A stretch of DNA of 64,000 bases from Isochrysis galbana (GCA_018136815.1 CM030933.1:806001-870000); one strand, 5' to 3'. Shown: positions 43,850 to 55,743, numbered from the stretch's first letter. Notes: generated from the sequence alone by a model not told the origin. Program-made: numbers and translations.

Positions 43850-46402
43850 TCACAATTCCCTGGGGCGCTTGCGTGAGTTGACCATTGGTAGGCTGAACGA
43901 CCGTGAGTACTGGAGGATCCCAGTGAGTCCTTTGGCCACGGACAGGAGCTGTGCAACGGCATCATCACTCACGTTGACACGACGGAGTATGAACTTTGCG
44001 GCATCAGAGATGCGCGTGTGGTAACTGTCGGTGGACGCATCCACGATGGCATCGATACACTTAAGGGCGACGCGAATGGACCATTGGCACCGTTGCATCA
44101 TGCTAGCAAGAAGTAGTACTCCCCATTTGCGGGAGGAGGAGTGCGAACGGATCGCTTTGACCAACTCGTCGGCGAGTACTTCTTCCTCGGGAAGTATGGC
44201 ATCGGACGGGTCGAGGAGAGAGAAAATAGCCATGAGGTGAGCGTAGTGCGAAGGCTTCTGATTCCTTCGATTCATCTCTTGTGTGAGTGTGGTGATGTAG
44301 CAAGGTGAAGCACGTAGTACATGCCTGAGTGGTGGCGCCATACGCACGAGTCGCAGCAAGCAGGCGCTCACACAAGGGCGGAAGGTGGTGTGTGCGCTGT
44401 TGAGAGCTTTGAGTAGCCTCCATGCGCCTCGTGCGCGCTCCCATTCGTCGATGGTGCCGTATGTACCGGCGAGGAGCTCGAGCCCTCGTATGAGCTCTGG
44501 CATGGTGTTACCAGCAGGGGCCTCGAGCGCATCGAGCAGCAGTGTCACAGCGCCACATTTGGCAGCTTGGCGACGTGCCTCGCTCAGCACACACAGCCTG
44601 GAGATGGCTTCCGCGATGCTCGTGGTGTGGATCCGATCTTCAGTACCGTCCGCTTTGCTCAGGCGGGTGAGCAACGGCACTGTGCTACACAACTGGCTCA
44701 CAACAAAGCGTGAGTAGTGCATCCCGCTCATCACCATCACATGGGCGAGTGACGCAAGTGAAAGTAGCGCATAGAACGAAGAGGCAGATGCTTCGAAGTC
44801 TTCCTGGATGCTCATGCATTGTATGAACACACGGATCCCTCCGACGCGCACTACTTGTGCCGCAGCACCGGGGCGAGACCTACAGAGACGCTGGAGCATG
44901 AGGTTGCCCGTATTAATGACATTGAATTTTCTATTCTGTCGAGCCTCATCGACGACGCGCACCACCATGGGTCCGACAGGGCGCTCGGACATCACATCGA
45001 GCCACTCGTTGTGTACCGTCCCACACATGAGGACACGCAACGCGGAAACGGCTGTCTTGCCGCCCAGTCGAGGCAGTATCATCGAAACGATGCGTAGAGC
45101 GCTCTCCTTGTCCGAGAGCAGTTTCATCGAGCACATAGTCGCCAGCGCGTTGTTGACATAACTCTCCGTCTTCGTGTGGACGGGTGTGAAGGAAAGGATC
45201 TCCTCGATGAAGCCATACCCTTCGACGAGGACCAAGGCAGCCTCAGGGATGCTAGAGAGGAGACGGAGAACCTGCATGCCACAGACTTCTGAAGAAGGAC
45301 AACCCAAAAGGCGCAAGGCCGTCGTGACAACCCTCCCAAAGGTCTGCCCGTCGAGTAAGACACTCACATTGCAACGCGTGATGTGGATGAAGAGTGTAAG
45401 GATGTCAGTGCACAGCTCGATTGATGCGTCAGGGCACACTCGTATGATTCGCTCGAGACCAGAAGGGAGGAGGATGTCCTTGACCACGGAGGGAGCTGCA
45501 CTGACTAGTCGCAGGAGGCATGCGACACCGAGACCTGGTAGCCCGTCCAAGCCGCTCTCGATGAGACGCAGCACAATGTCCACCCCACCCAAATCACACA
45601 CAAGGTTCGGCGCGTGGCTACAGAAGACGATGAGGGCTTGAGCGGCGTGGGTCGACTCAGCGACGTCGAGTACCTCGCGTGCGAGAATGACAAGGACCGC
45701 TCCGACCAGCCCATGCTGAGTCATGAGCGATATGTCTGAAGGAGGTCGTGAGAACGTTGCAGAGACGAGGGCGCGCATCGCAAACGGCTTCTCCTCCGTG
45801 TGCACCAGCATGCGTATCCGGATAGCCTCACAGATGGCGTTGAAACGGATCAGCGGCTCATTCTCACGTGTGTGTACCAACAAGGAGCTCATCGCCAACC
45901 AGGCGACACGGCCACGGCTAGTGCCTGCAAGTAGAGGCAGAAGAAGGCTGACAAGAGGCGAGCTGATCCAAGAGGGGAGCCTCTCTTCACCCGTCTGAAC
46001 GAGTACATCGTGGAAGATGCCGCAACATGCGGTAAGTATGTCGTCGTCCTGTGAGCTGCCCAGAATCTTGATGAGCGAGACGTAGTCCGCATACGAAGGT
46101 GACCATCTGGTGTACAGATGATTCGAGTGCAGGGCAGCTGCAGCGAGTGAGGCAATCCTGAGATCTGTGTGTGAGAGGATGCCCCAGAGGGAGAGCATCG
46201 AGAGAGGTGAGATCACTTCTCGTTCCCTGGCCACTGGAGGTCGGAGCAACCCATGTGGTATACCGGCGTCATCGGAGAACCTCTCGATGTACAGACATGC
46301 CGCCTTCCTGGACGGGAGCAGGACACCCTCATCGACCATCGTGACAACACAGTGTCGCCTCTGCGAAACCGGTAGGAATCTCCTCTGAAAAAAACTGACC
46401 AC
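43850..46402 (-). CDS. alpha-solenoid (armadillo/HEAT-like) protein
   Basis: An intronless ORF of 850 residues, unusual here because most genes in the window are split. It is rich in Leu, Val, Ser and Ala and is made of repeated helix pairs, e.g. LASLAHVMVMSGM, ICEAIRIRMLV, LVSLLLPLLAGTSRGRVAWL, GAVTLLLDALEAPAGNTMPE, which suits an armadillo/HEAT-type solenoid; repeat borders are not sharp. There is no membrane segment or catalytic motif. The end, NSRKRPREL, is a likely nuclear localisation signal. Function unknown; such proteins are usually protein-binding scaffolds. The start ATG is 50 bp from the edge of a fourth copy of the helicase upstream module, so it may be transcribed like the helicases. 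Confidence 0.75.
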   Translation of the reverse strand: MVSFFQRRFLPVSQRRHCVVTMVDEGVLLPSRKAACLYIERFSDDAGIPHGLLRPPVAREREVISPLSMLSLWGILSHTDLRIASLAAAALHSNHLYTRWSPSYADYVSLIKILGSSQDDDILTACCGIFHDVLVQTGEERLPSWISSPLVSLLLPLLAGTSRGRVAWLAMSSLLVHTRENEPLIRFNAICEAIRIRMLVHTEEKPFAMRALVSATFSRPPSDISLMTQHGLVGAVLVILAREVLDVAESTHAAQALIVFCSHAPNLVCDLGGVDIVLRLIESGLDGLPGLGVACLLRLVSAAPSVVKDILLPSGLERIIRVCPDASIELCTDILTLFIHITRCNVSVLLDGQTFGRVVTTALRLLGCPSSEVCGMQVLRLLSSIPEAALVLVEGYGFIEEILSFTPVHTKTESYVNNALATMCSMKLLSDKESALRIVSMILPRLGGKTAVSALRVLMCGTVHNEWLDVMSERPVGPMVVRVVDEARQNRKFNVINTGNLMLQRLCRSRPGAAAQVVRVGGIRVFIQCMSIQEDFEASASSFYALLSLASLAHVMVMSGMHYSRFVVSQLCSTVPLLTRLSKADGTEDRIHTTSIAEAISRLCVLSEARRQAAKCGAVTLLLDALEAPAGNTMPELIRGLELLAGTYGTIDEWERARGAWRLLKALNSAHTTFRPCVSACLLRLVRMAPPLRHVLRASPCYITTLTQEMNRRNQKPSHYAHLMAIFSLLDPSDAILPEEEVLADELVKAIRSHSSSRKWGVLLLASMMQRCQWSIRVALKCIDAIVDASTDSYHTRISDAAKFILRRVNVSDDAVAQLLSVAKGLTGILQYSRSFSLPMVNSRKRPREL

Positions 46403-46451
46403 GAAAGGGAACGCCCGCGCGCTGAAGCGTGGTCTCTACGAAGGGGGTGGT

Positions 46452-46732
46452 GTTCCCTGCGAAGGGCAGGCAGGAGGAGAGCAGCAGGGGACGGAGCAGC
46501 GGTCGGAGGGGGCGCACGGGCAGGGTGCGAGGGGGGCGGGGAGCTCGGCGATGCGAGCAGTTCCTGAGACGCGCTTCTGAGCGCTCAGCACGTCGGCGGG
46601 CGAGGGTGCACCTGCAGGCTGGCAGCAGAGCTCCGTCGACCCCCGGGAGAGAAGGTGCACGCGATGGAGAGGGATGCTGACTGAAAGCGTGGGTGTTCCA
46701 CGTGCTATGTTTAGAGATGTTCTCTTTGGGTG

Positions 46733-46807
<75 letters not shown>

Positions 46808-47386
46808 GGGACTCATCCGGAGGACAGACGGACCTGCGGAGCTTCCGTCCGGACCGCCGGACTCGTCGTCTAGGATCCCTCTGCAGTGGGCAGTTGTCTT
46901 AGGAGCGGTGGGCAGTTGTCTTACTTAGGAGCGGTGGGCAGTTGTCTTACTTAGGAGCTTAGGAGCGGTGGGCAGTTGTCTCACTTAGGAGCTTAGGAGC
47001 GGTGGGCAGTTGTCTTACTTAGGAGCGGTGGGCAGTTGTCTTACTTAGGAGCTTAGGAGCGGTGGGCAGTTGTCTTAGGAGTTAGGAGCGGTGGGCAGTT
47101 GTCTTAGGAGTTAGGAGCGGTGGGCAGTTGTCTTAGGAGTTAGGAGCGGTGGGCAGTTGTCTTAGGAGTTAGGAGCGGTGGGCAGTTGCCTTAGGAGTTA
47201 GGAGCGGTGGGCAGTTGCCTTAGGAGTTAGGAGCGGTGGGCAGTTGTCTTAGGAGTTAGGAGCGGTGGGCAGTTGTCTTAGGAGTTAGGAGCGGTGGGCA
47301 GTTGTCTTAGGAGTTAGGAGCGGTGGGCAGTTGTCTTAGGAGTTAGGAGCGGTGGGCAGTTGTCTTAGGAGCGGTGGGCAGATGTC
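46452..47386 (-). promoter_or_regulatory. shared upstream module, copy 4 (at the solenoid gene)
   Basis: Homologous to 26561-27550 from GTTCCCTGCGAAGGGCAGGC onward, with a deletion of about 24 bp after CGGTCGG, then (CT)n at 46738-46805 and the minisatellite at 46885-47386. It lies in the same orientation and place relative to the gene as at the helicases, although the coding regions are unrelated. Confidence 0.65.
46885..47386. repeat. minisatellite with GGTGGGCAG core, array 4
   Basis: The right part is a very regular run of about 12 units of GGAGCGGTGGGCAGTTGTCT + TAGGAGTTA (29 bp), two with GTTGCC instead of GTTGTC; the left part uses the TACTTA variant of arrays 1 and 2. Confidence 0.95.
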
Positions 47387-47676
47387 AGGCCCAGGTAGAA
47401 ATATGCAGTTTTTGTTACCCAAATATGCAGAGAAAATATGCAAAAAATATGCAGCGCGTCACCCAAATATGGAGGGCCTGCGGGCGTGAACCTGTGCGCA
47501 ATCGTCCTGTCGAGGACGGTGCACTTGTACAGCGTCGCGCTCTCGGCTGCCGTGAGGCGGCCGCTCCATGCCGACCCAGAAACGCTGATTTGACGACCGA
47601 TGACACTCATCGGGTGCTGGAGCTCAGGCAGCAACACCGAAGTGATGCGCCTCTGCTTCTGCTTACGAGGGGCCAT
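47365..47676 (-). CDS. possible small basic protein
   Basis: 103 codons beginning MAPRKQKQRRITSVLLPELQ. A TATA-like TATATATAATA lies about 45-55 bp upstream (47721-47731 plus strand). The C-terminal third reads through sequence of AAATATGCA repeats (47395-47460), which argues against it. Weak candidate. Confidence 0.2.
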   Translation of the reverse strand: MAPRKQKQRRITSVLLPELQHPMSVIGRQISVSGSAWSGRLTAAESATLYKCTVLDRTIAHRFTPAGPPYLGDALHIFCIFSLHIWVTKTAYFYLGLTSAHRS

Positions 47677-48462
47677 TGGGGACGCGCCCCGCCGCCGCCG
47701 AATCCCCCCCCCGCCGCTGGTATTATATATAGTAGTATGTAGTATGTATCGCTATCGCTATTCCTAGACCTAGACATGCAAAGATATTCCATGGATTTCT
47801 TTATTACTTCTGGGCCACGTGAGCATCGGCTCATTGAAGTCATGGTTAGTCAAGTAGTTAAGTAATGCCTGACTACGGCGAAGGCCCATTATTCATGCCG
47901 CGACTACGGCCATTGCCATCTTTCAATAGTCAATCAAACTAGAGGCAAAAATGCCTTCTTCAAGCTAGTCATCGTAATCAAGATGAGGCCTGCCCCCCCT
48001 CCGCGACGGAAAGGACGGAAAGGGGCAGGGGGGAATTCGCCCAATTTCTCAACAAAAAAAACAGCCCGAAGAAGCGACTCGCGGTTTTTTTGTCTTCCCC
48101 TCCCCACCCCTAGGAGGAAGGGTATCAAGATAGGAGAGGAATGACGGGACAGAGGATTCCAAAGAGGTCATGAAGAGTGGAGGGACAGTGAAGGAGGAGG
48201 GAGGCGAGGGAGGCTAGGGACTAGGGAGGGAGGGAAGCGGAGAGGGAGCGAAGGAAGAAAGAGAGGGAGGGAAAGAGAGGCAGGGAGAGAGGGAGGGAGG
48301 GAGAGAGGGAGGCAGGGAGAGAGGGAGGCAGGGAGAGCCCTCCCTCTGAGAGGGAGCGAGGGAGGGACTGACCGCCCAACCTTCTCTGTGCATACAACTG
48401 CCCACCCCACCCCATCACCACATGCACACATGCAACTGCCCAACTTCTCTGCATACAACTGG
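47677..48462. other. intergenic, no gene seen
   Basis: Includes a purine-rich (GGGAGA)n tract at 48180-48360 whose minus-strand frames are pure low complexity. Confidence 0.6.
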
Positions 48463-48535
48463 CCTTTCTACAACTGCCCTTTCTACAACTGCCCTTTCTA
48501 CAACTGCCCTTTCTACAACTGCCCAACTGCTCCGT
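48463..48535. repeat. 15-bp minisatellite CTTTCTACAACTGCC
   Basis: Five units. ACAACTGCCC is the reverse complement of GGGCAGTTGT, the centre of the large minisatellites, so this is a short array of the same core on the other strand. Confidence 0.85.
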
Positions 48536-49371
48536 ATAACAAGTGTCCTTTCCCACCATTGTCTGACTTCTATTGATGAAACTGCCCAACTGCTCTACAG
48601 ACAAGTGCTCTGCTGTCAAGCTGTCAAGGTACGTGCACGTTGTTTTCGCCAGTCCGTCGTCACTTCACGACATTGACCAAGGGCCTTCGATGAATTGCAT
48701 GTGTAATCGTACGAATATGTGGTATCTGTGGGTTTGTTCAGCGTCCACTGTCCACTGTGAAGAAAACACCTTGTTGTCTGTGTTCGTATTCGCCACCATG
48801 AACCATGAAAGAATTAATTAGAATAAACTTCTGAACTTCTGAGAAGCTTTGCATAAGCTCTTATAATTATGATAGCATGAGACACCCCTCCATGCATTCT
48901 CATTCACATCGACTTTTGGGTGCAATTACAATTAGCAATTATGAAAAGTCGAGGTTTTCCCATCCCCACCTCTATCTTCTATCTCTATCTTAGGAGAGGT
49001 GGCCATTTTTCTGAGCTCTTAGGTCTTGGGACTTGGGAGAGCTTGGCAGTTTCCTAAGAGAAGTGGGCAGTTTTCTAGGAAGGGTCCTCACCAGCGACTC
49101 GGCTTGTTGGTTTGAGCACACCTCGTGCTTGTGAGTGAGCTGGCAGTACCCCCCCTAAAAAAGGGAACGCGAGTAATTTTTATTACCTACTCGTTGTATG
49201 TATCACGAGATCACAAGTAGGAGTACTCCTACTGCTATGTTCTCAAACCGTACTCTAAGGAATATCTAGTAATCAATCATAGGTAAGGGGAACCTCTTGT
49301 GGTGTCTCGCCGTCGATGGGCGGGAAAAGGCGCCTGGGGGAGCGAGAGAGGAGGGAGAGAAGAGTCCGCGG
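48536..49371. other. intergenic, no gene seen
   Basis: At 48990-49080 decayed copies of the minisatellite core occur (GGTGGCCATTTTTCT, TTGGCAGTTTCCTAAG, GTGGGCAGTTTTCTAGG). The rest is unique AT-richer DNA. Confidence 0.55.
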
Positions 49372-52300
49372 ATGGAGTCGCGCCGCCGGCTGCGCCCGGA
49401 GCTACAAGGGGGCGGCCCGGTGCGTGAGGGGCAGCGGGGGTCACGCAGGGCTGTTCGACGGCCCACTGGCTTCAAAATCCTCCTTGCTGCTCTCGCCATC
49501 CTCGCCATCGGAGCGCTGGGGCTCTCTGTCCGCTTCCTTGACGCTGAGCAGCGTCGAGAGAGCACAGACACCACAGCGATGCAGATTGCCAACGCGAGAC
49601 CCGCTGGCCTAGGGGATGCCGATGTGAATGCCGTGAGCCGTGGTGCTGCGAGCCAGTTTGCTCCCGCCGCGGGCAAAGGAGCTGCCACTGCAGCCCAAGG
49701 GGCCGCTCCTGCAAGCCATGGGGGTTCGCAGTTTGCTGCAAGCCAAGTCGGTGCACACGGACTCGGGGATTACGCTGAGCCGAAGGGCAAGACAGCTAGT
49801 GGACGGAAAGCTAGCCGGAGTCGGGTCAAACAAGGCAAAGGCGCAAGGACTACAGGCAGCTCGTCCGGGCAGTTGAGCCCTGCGACGAGCATCCTGAGCA
49901 CGGAGAGGCCGCTGATGCCCGGTTCAGCATGCGCCAATGCGAGCATTGGTATTGACAGCGTATGCCTGCCACGGCGCTTTCTGTTTGTGGGGGGGCTGCA
50001 GCGTTCAGGCACATCGAGTCTCGCGTCACTGCTGCTCTCGCTGGATGACGTGTCTGGGCTTTCGTTCGACCTGGGCTCAGCTGCCCATCTTCGCAGGGCC
50101 CCGTGGAAGTCTGTGGTTGATGTGCATACAGGCGCGGGCATCACCAAGTGCCTGCTCAAGCCGGTTGCGAGCCGTTGCGCACGTTGCCGCCGTGTGCCCA
50201 CCGCTGCTGCACCCTGCATTTAGGCAACTGGATGAAGTTTGCCTACTTCAAGCAGGTGGTCTCGACGGGGGGCACAGAGGGCAAGCTCGTTCAGTCGGTC
50301 TTTCCGTACCGCTACATGATACATGACGCCAAATTCTTCCCTCTCGAAGCGCTCTTGACGCAGCCTACACCGATCTCGCCACTCCGCTCGCACAGCGCCG
50401 CGCAGGCGCTGTGGAGGCAGTGGCGCACATATTGGACGCCTCGCCCCATCTTCCTTGATAAGAGCCCGGAGAACATACTCATGTCGCCCTATTTGCAAGG
50501 CACATTTGGCTGTCGCACCAGCAGCTTTTTGTTTGTCTTGCGTCATCCGCTGAGTTGGGCGCTCGCCGCATCGAAATGGGCGTGTCCATGGGAGTCGACG
50601 ACCAACTTATCATCGTCCAACCATGGCTTTGAGGACCAGCCAAAGGCTCCGCCTTTGACGTGCATCGCGCACTTGACCGACGTCTGGCTTGCCGTCCACG
50701 AGCGGATGGTACGTGATGCTCTTCTACTCAAGAGCGTGACGTTCTTGCGCTCCGAGCCACAGAACTGGCACTCAGTGCTCACCTCGGTGGGCCTCGGCGC
50801 GTCCCTATCTGGAGAGACATCGACGGCGTGGGATGAAATCAGCCACTCATTCCTGCGCGCCAGCCATCAGTACTTGTATTGCTGGCTCAATGGAGCGCCG
50901 CCGGTACGTTGGCGCACAGACGACGCTAGACAGGCAGGCGCAAGGAGTCGCGAGATCGGCGGCATTGGAGGGGGCGGCGGCGGCACCTGTGGGGTGGCAT
51001 TCGCAGCAGCTTCGCGTGAGCGGCAGCAATGGCTGAAGTCGTTCCGCGAGCTTTCTCTCGCGCGCGTGCGCGCGCTTGGCTTCTCGCTCGATCTTCGTCG
51101 GGTACAAGAGGCATGCTGCGAAGCAGAGCCTTCGGATTGGGGGCCGCCTGAGCTGGACTGGACTGCCGTAGTGCAGCCAGAAGGTCCTATCGACGTTTCT
51201 GGCCGGGAAGCTGCGACTGGAGAGGTGGGCCGAGTGCCTTCTTACAAGGCACACGCCATTGACGCTTCGGGCATCGGGCTGCACGCTGGCCGCACCGCGC
51301 TCATGCTGAGCTCAAGTTTTCTCTCGGGGTTCAATGGGATGCAGCAGCGTGCTGCTCAGCTGGCTGTGGCGGTGGGGAAGCTCGGCTTCGGTGTGCACTT
51401 CGTATCTCTCGGCGAGCTCAAGTCGACAGAAGACTGCTCCGTCGCCGAGCCCGCAGTCATCTGCCATGCCGCAGGCAACGCCTCGGAGCAGTATGCGGGA
51501 TTCGCGCGTTGGGCGCATGCGCGACGGTCCGCACCGACCTTACTGTTGCTCGGCTTCACATCTCTCACTCTGGAGGCGTCGCGCACGCTCCTTGCCCGCC
51601 CTGCGGCGACTGCGTCCGCGTGGAAACGGGAAGGTTTCGGCGGCGACGCGCTCCTCCGGCTTTTGGCGCCGCGAGCGGCTCGCGCTGTCGAGCTCTTCCA
51701 GAGGGCAATGCGCGACTGGCCCATGCTGCGAGCAGTGGTATTCACAGATGATGTCCATTATCTCCGCACCCGGGCCATTCTTGTCCAGGCCGGAGTCCTT
51801 GCGCGCCAAACGACTCTGAACGGTACCCTTACGGCCTTGCGCTCTGTAGAGATGAGCGTCTACCGACAGTCCCGCCTCACGCTCACGGTTTCGGGCGCGG
51901 ACCGCGCTGCAGTTTTAGCAGCTCTCACGGAAACGAGCGATGGCAACGCAGCCTCCAACCCGGCCGTCCTCGTCGCTCCGTTTGGAGCGAATGCGCTCGC
52001 AGATGGCGCAGTGACACCACTGGCGCTTCGCGTGCCCGGCCGTATGCTCTACGTTGGCACATGCCACCCGGTCGCAAAGGCCGGCGTTGCGTGGATGCTT
52101 CGAGAGGTGATGCCTTCACTGATCCGCCTGGCTGCTGATGCGAAGCTAAACCCGTCCTTTGTATTGGTCGGCAACGGGTGGGCGGCGCTGTCGTCGGAGC
52201 CTTCCTTTAAGAAATGGGTAGATTTGGGAGTGCTCGTCATCCGCGGCAAGCTCGGCGTAGATGAGCTTCGGCAGGAGTACGAGAATGCGTGCCTCTTTGT

Positions 52301-53993
52301 CGCGCCTGTTCGCAACGCCACTGGCATCGCCACCAAGAATTTTCACGCGATGGGCATGGGGATACCTTTACTCACGACATCCCTCGGTATAGCTGGCATG
52401 CGGCTGCCGAGCAGCCCCCTCGGTCTGTGCTGTGACGTGTCTCTCTCAGAAACCTGGCCCGGCGAATGTGAAGCGCCACCAGCGTCTCGGGACGACTTCA
52501 TTGCGCCCGTGCGTCCCACCCTCGAAGCGGATTGCCTCAAAGCTCCAAAGAGGTTAGAGTGCTCTGCCTATCGTGTTGCACGCAACAAAGAGGGCGGCAC
52601 GTCGGCTGTCCGTGGCAAGGGCTCCCACTCTGGCGCTTCGGCTCGGTCACTCCTGACTGCCGACGCCCGCGGAGACTCTATTCGTGTTTTGGCGCCTGTC
52701 GCTCTACGCGCAACGCAGGTCGCGCGCGGTGGTGGGTTCGCTAGTCCGCTGCCGGCTTCTCATGACGAAGTTCCCGTACACGCGGTGCTCCATCCCTCGG
52801 GCTCGGTGCTCGTGGCGGATTCCGCCTCGAAGTTTGCCTCTGCCGCGGTGGCATCTCTCACAAACGACGCACTGTGGCACCGCCTCTCACGGGGAGGCTT
52901 GCGGCAAATGCGGGTGCTCGTGAGCCCAGCGAGGCAAAGTGGTGTGCTGGCCTCCGCTTTGAAAGAGCCCCTACTCCTAGACCCACCAGCAGAGCAAGCC
53001 TGCGTGCTCATCATCGATGTCTGCGCCGAGGCGCAGAGGCTGCGGCCAAAGCTGCACGAAGTACTGCGGGGACTCTTTTCGGTGCGGGTTGCCGTGCACA
53101 TTGTCGCCCTTCCAGCCGCTGTGCCAGTCGGTACGGAAACAGATTTGCTCGGGTGGGCTCGAGCTCAGGGGGCCTTCACGTATGCCGGAGGAGCAGCCGA
53201 GCAGTGGACTGCTATTCTGGCGTCCGCCTCCGCACCCCCTCTGCGATTTGCGATTCTCTTGCACGACGGTGCACCTTCCTTGCTCCGCTCCCTTGCCGAT
53301 GAGCATTGCCAGGTGTCCGAGGTCGGGCACCGGTGCATTTGGTCGGAGGGTCATGGGGACGTTGCTGTTCTCGAGCAAACTTTGCAAGTACTCGGCCATC
53401 CCATCGGCGACGCTTCGGCGCGCCCCAGTGAAGAGGGGGAGGAGGGAGAGGTTCCAAGTGACGGCGATGGTCTGGGAGATGATCTACAAGCCGCGAGTGC
53501 GTCCGGAGTGAAAGGTAGTACACCTCTAGCTCGTTCTCTTGCGCTATTGCACTCGGCGCTAGATGGTCTAGTCGGACACGTTAGCCAACCGCTCAGTTCA
53601 GCACATGGTTCATGCAGTGACTCTACTTCGGAAGCAGAGCCCTCTGTGCCGCTGCTCCATTTGCTTGACTGTGTTGTCCATGCGCAACAGCTACCTCTGT
53701 TGACCATTGTTGTGAACACCGCCGTGATGAGTATCGAATCAGCTCGTGCCGCCGCCCCCTCTACCCTGGATACTCGGCATGCCATCGGATTATTGAACGC
53801 CGTGGCCCTGGAGCACGAAGGCGCCATTCTCACGATGTCATCGGTTGCCTTGGCAGCTTCCGAAACGGTTCTACGACATATTAAAACGCTCGCACCTCGG
53901 CTTGAGGCGGAGATCGTACCGGACACAGTGGCAGGAGGCTTACGGTGGGTCTCCTTGCTATCTCGGCTTCTGTTCGCGGAGTCGGACACATGA
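49372..53993 (+). CDS. type II membrane sulfotransferase-glycosyltransferase fusion
   Basis: About 1,520 residues from two ORFs (frames 49372-50173 and 50224-53993) joined by a short intron; its donor is uncertain, and 50174-50223 (50 bp, phase 1) is one fit. The start MESRRRLRPELQ is followed by a signal anchor, FKILLAALAILAIGALGLSV (about 34-53), as in Golgi transferases. A disordered stem follows. Sulfotransferase domain: RFLFVGGLQRSGTSSLASLL (about 200-220, the 5'-PAPS loop), FLDKSPENILMSPYLQ, and SSFLFVLRHPLSWALAASKW (the 3'-phosphate-binding motif). From about residue 630 a GT-B glycosyltransferase: GFNGMQQRAAQLA, then RMLYVGTCHPVAKAGVAWML, FVLVGNGW, LGVDELRQEYENACLFVAPV, and NATGIATKNFHAMGMGIPLL with the GT4-type end. 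The final 400 residues are unrecognised. It could both glycosylate and sulfate a polysaccharide or glycoprotein in the Golgi lumen; the substrate is unknown. Confidence 0.85.
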
Positions 53994-55195
53994 ATCTTCA
54001 AGCACGGTGAGTTGCGAGTCGACCAGATCCGCTAGTTTTGCAGTGTACGGCGCGGCGCGTTCAGCTCGCTTTGGCTAGTGAGCTTAGGTGTTAGTTTTAG
54101 GTCTCAGGTTGTGCGTTATGCTAGCTACTTAAAAATTTTGAAGGCGGCTGCTAAGCTACTATAGAGATACTCCCTTCACCGGGTCAGTCACCGCTGCCAT
54201 CTGCCATCGCCTCAGCCCCTACAGCCTACCGCACCCGCACTCCTCTTTCCGCTCCCCCCCTCGTTTCTTGTTCTTCGGTTTTGGGGGGTCGGCCCATGTG
54301 CACTACTTTGGGCTAGCGCTGGGGAAGGGGTGGAGCGGGCCTTTATGCAGTCTAATTTTAGTTCACCTCGTGGCGATAGGGTCCACTGTGGGACATCGCT
54401 CCCCTGCTGTCTGCTGTGAGCGGAAATCCTCGACTTGTGCAATTTTTCGATCGCTGTTGCGCTCCGCCGGGGCGGAGCGGGGGGGAGGGTCGGTATGTGC
54501 GCTTGGCACGCGTACAAATAATAAGTCTAAGTCGGGGGAATCCCCCTAGGCACAAAGCGAAGCGCGGGGCCCAATATCTCACAGCCGACCCGAAGGAGAG
54601 AAGAGCTGCGTCGGCGCGCTCCATGCGCTCCATCGCAACTAAGTATAAACATAGTTCGTGACTGAGGGGGGAGAGGGGGGTCGAATCGCACCATTTCTTG
54701 GCAAGGACTTTTGTGGTGGCAGGTGCCCCCCCACCGGAGCTTTTTATTCATTGGGCATGGCGCCACGGTCAAAAAATGCAGCCCAAGCCCCTTACAAGCA
54801 GTTAAAAAGTCCCTGTTTGACCGCCCTACGTGTGTACGTTGTGCGCCTGAAGTTCCCGTAGTTGCTTTTGATTGAGGGAGTGAGTGCCCCCAGCCCCTCC
54901 GTGCCTGTCCATGAAACTCCTGTTTCCGTGCGTGTGCGTGTGCGTGTGCGAACCTAAGATGTCACCGTGAGTCACCATCTAAATATAAATAAACCATTCC
55001 GAATCAGAAGCACATGTCGGCGAGGGGAATCACAATGGGCAACTTCCATCCCCTGGGAGCGGCTTCCAAATGTTTTAGGGCCGAATTTTAGCTTTTGACC
55101 CATCGAAAAGCGTCTTAGTATCCGAGAAGCGCCAGCCTCTCTAGACCTCTAGAGTGCTCTACTCTACTTACTTTACTCCCCTCTGGAGCACCATA
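53994..55195. other. intergenic, no gene seen
   Basis: Short frames only. A repeat shared with 43676-43690 occurs near 54679. 55135-55190 is rich in TCTAGAG and CTCTACT motifs, like the far side of the MITE. Confidence 0.55.
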
Positions 55196-55743
55196 CAGTA
55201 GGGGCGCACCATTAAGAAAACCGAGAATTTTGTCCTCTATACTTTCCTTAGCGCTCGGCCGCGAGACCATAGGAGTTTCTTACGCTGGATTTCTTGCGCG
55301 GTTTGCCGAGAGCTACAATATGTATAGAGGTTTCTTAGCGTGCTGCTTTCTTGTGCTGGTGACCGGGGCTTGTTTTCCCTAGTTTCTTGCTATGGCGCTA
55401 TGGCGGCGCCTCTCATCACCTTTCCACCTCCCACCTCCTCTCTTCCTCGCTGTCTGATGAGCTTACGTTGCGAAGAACCAGGTTTTTGCCAATTTTTGCA
55501 CTTAGAAAACAAGGGCGAGCGTGAAGATGAGTGACGAGCAATGAGTAGTGATCGCTGATCGCCAACCAGTACCCGACAGGCCGACAGGACCAACCGCATA
55601 GGGATTTTCTTACGCACCAGTTTCTTATCTATGGCGGGGACGCTCTTGCGCCATAGACCATAGAGCTTTCTTAGCTCATGGACAGCCAATTTGCTTCTAT
55701 ACTTTCCCCAATGGGGTGGTTTCTTAATGGTGCACCCTTACTG
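55196..55743. mobile_element. MITE with TA target duplication
   Basis: A 548-bp element with imperfect terminal inverted repeats of about 26 bp: left starts CAGTAGGGGCGCACCATTAA (55196-), right reads, in complement, CAGTAAGGGTGCACCATTAA (to 55743). Both ends are flanked by TA (55194-55195 and 55744-55745). TA duplication with CAGT ends is typical of Tc1/mariner-type MITEs. The interior has no ORF of note but repeats TTTCTTA-like motifs about ten times, the complement of TTAAGAAA in its own ends. Confidence 0.8.
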
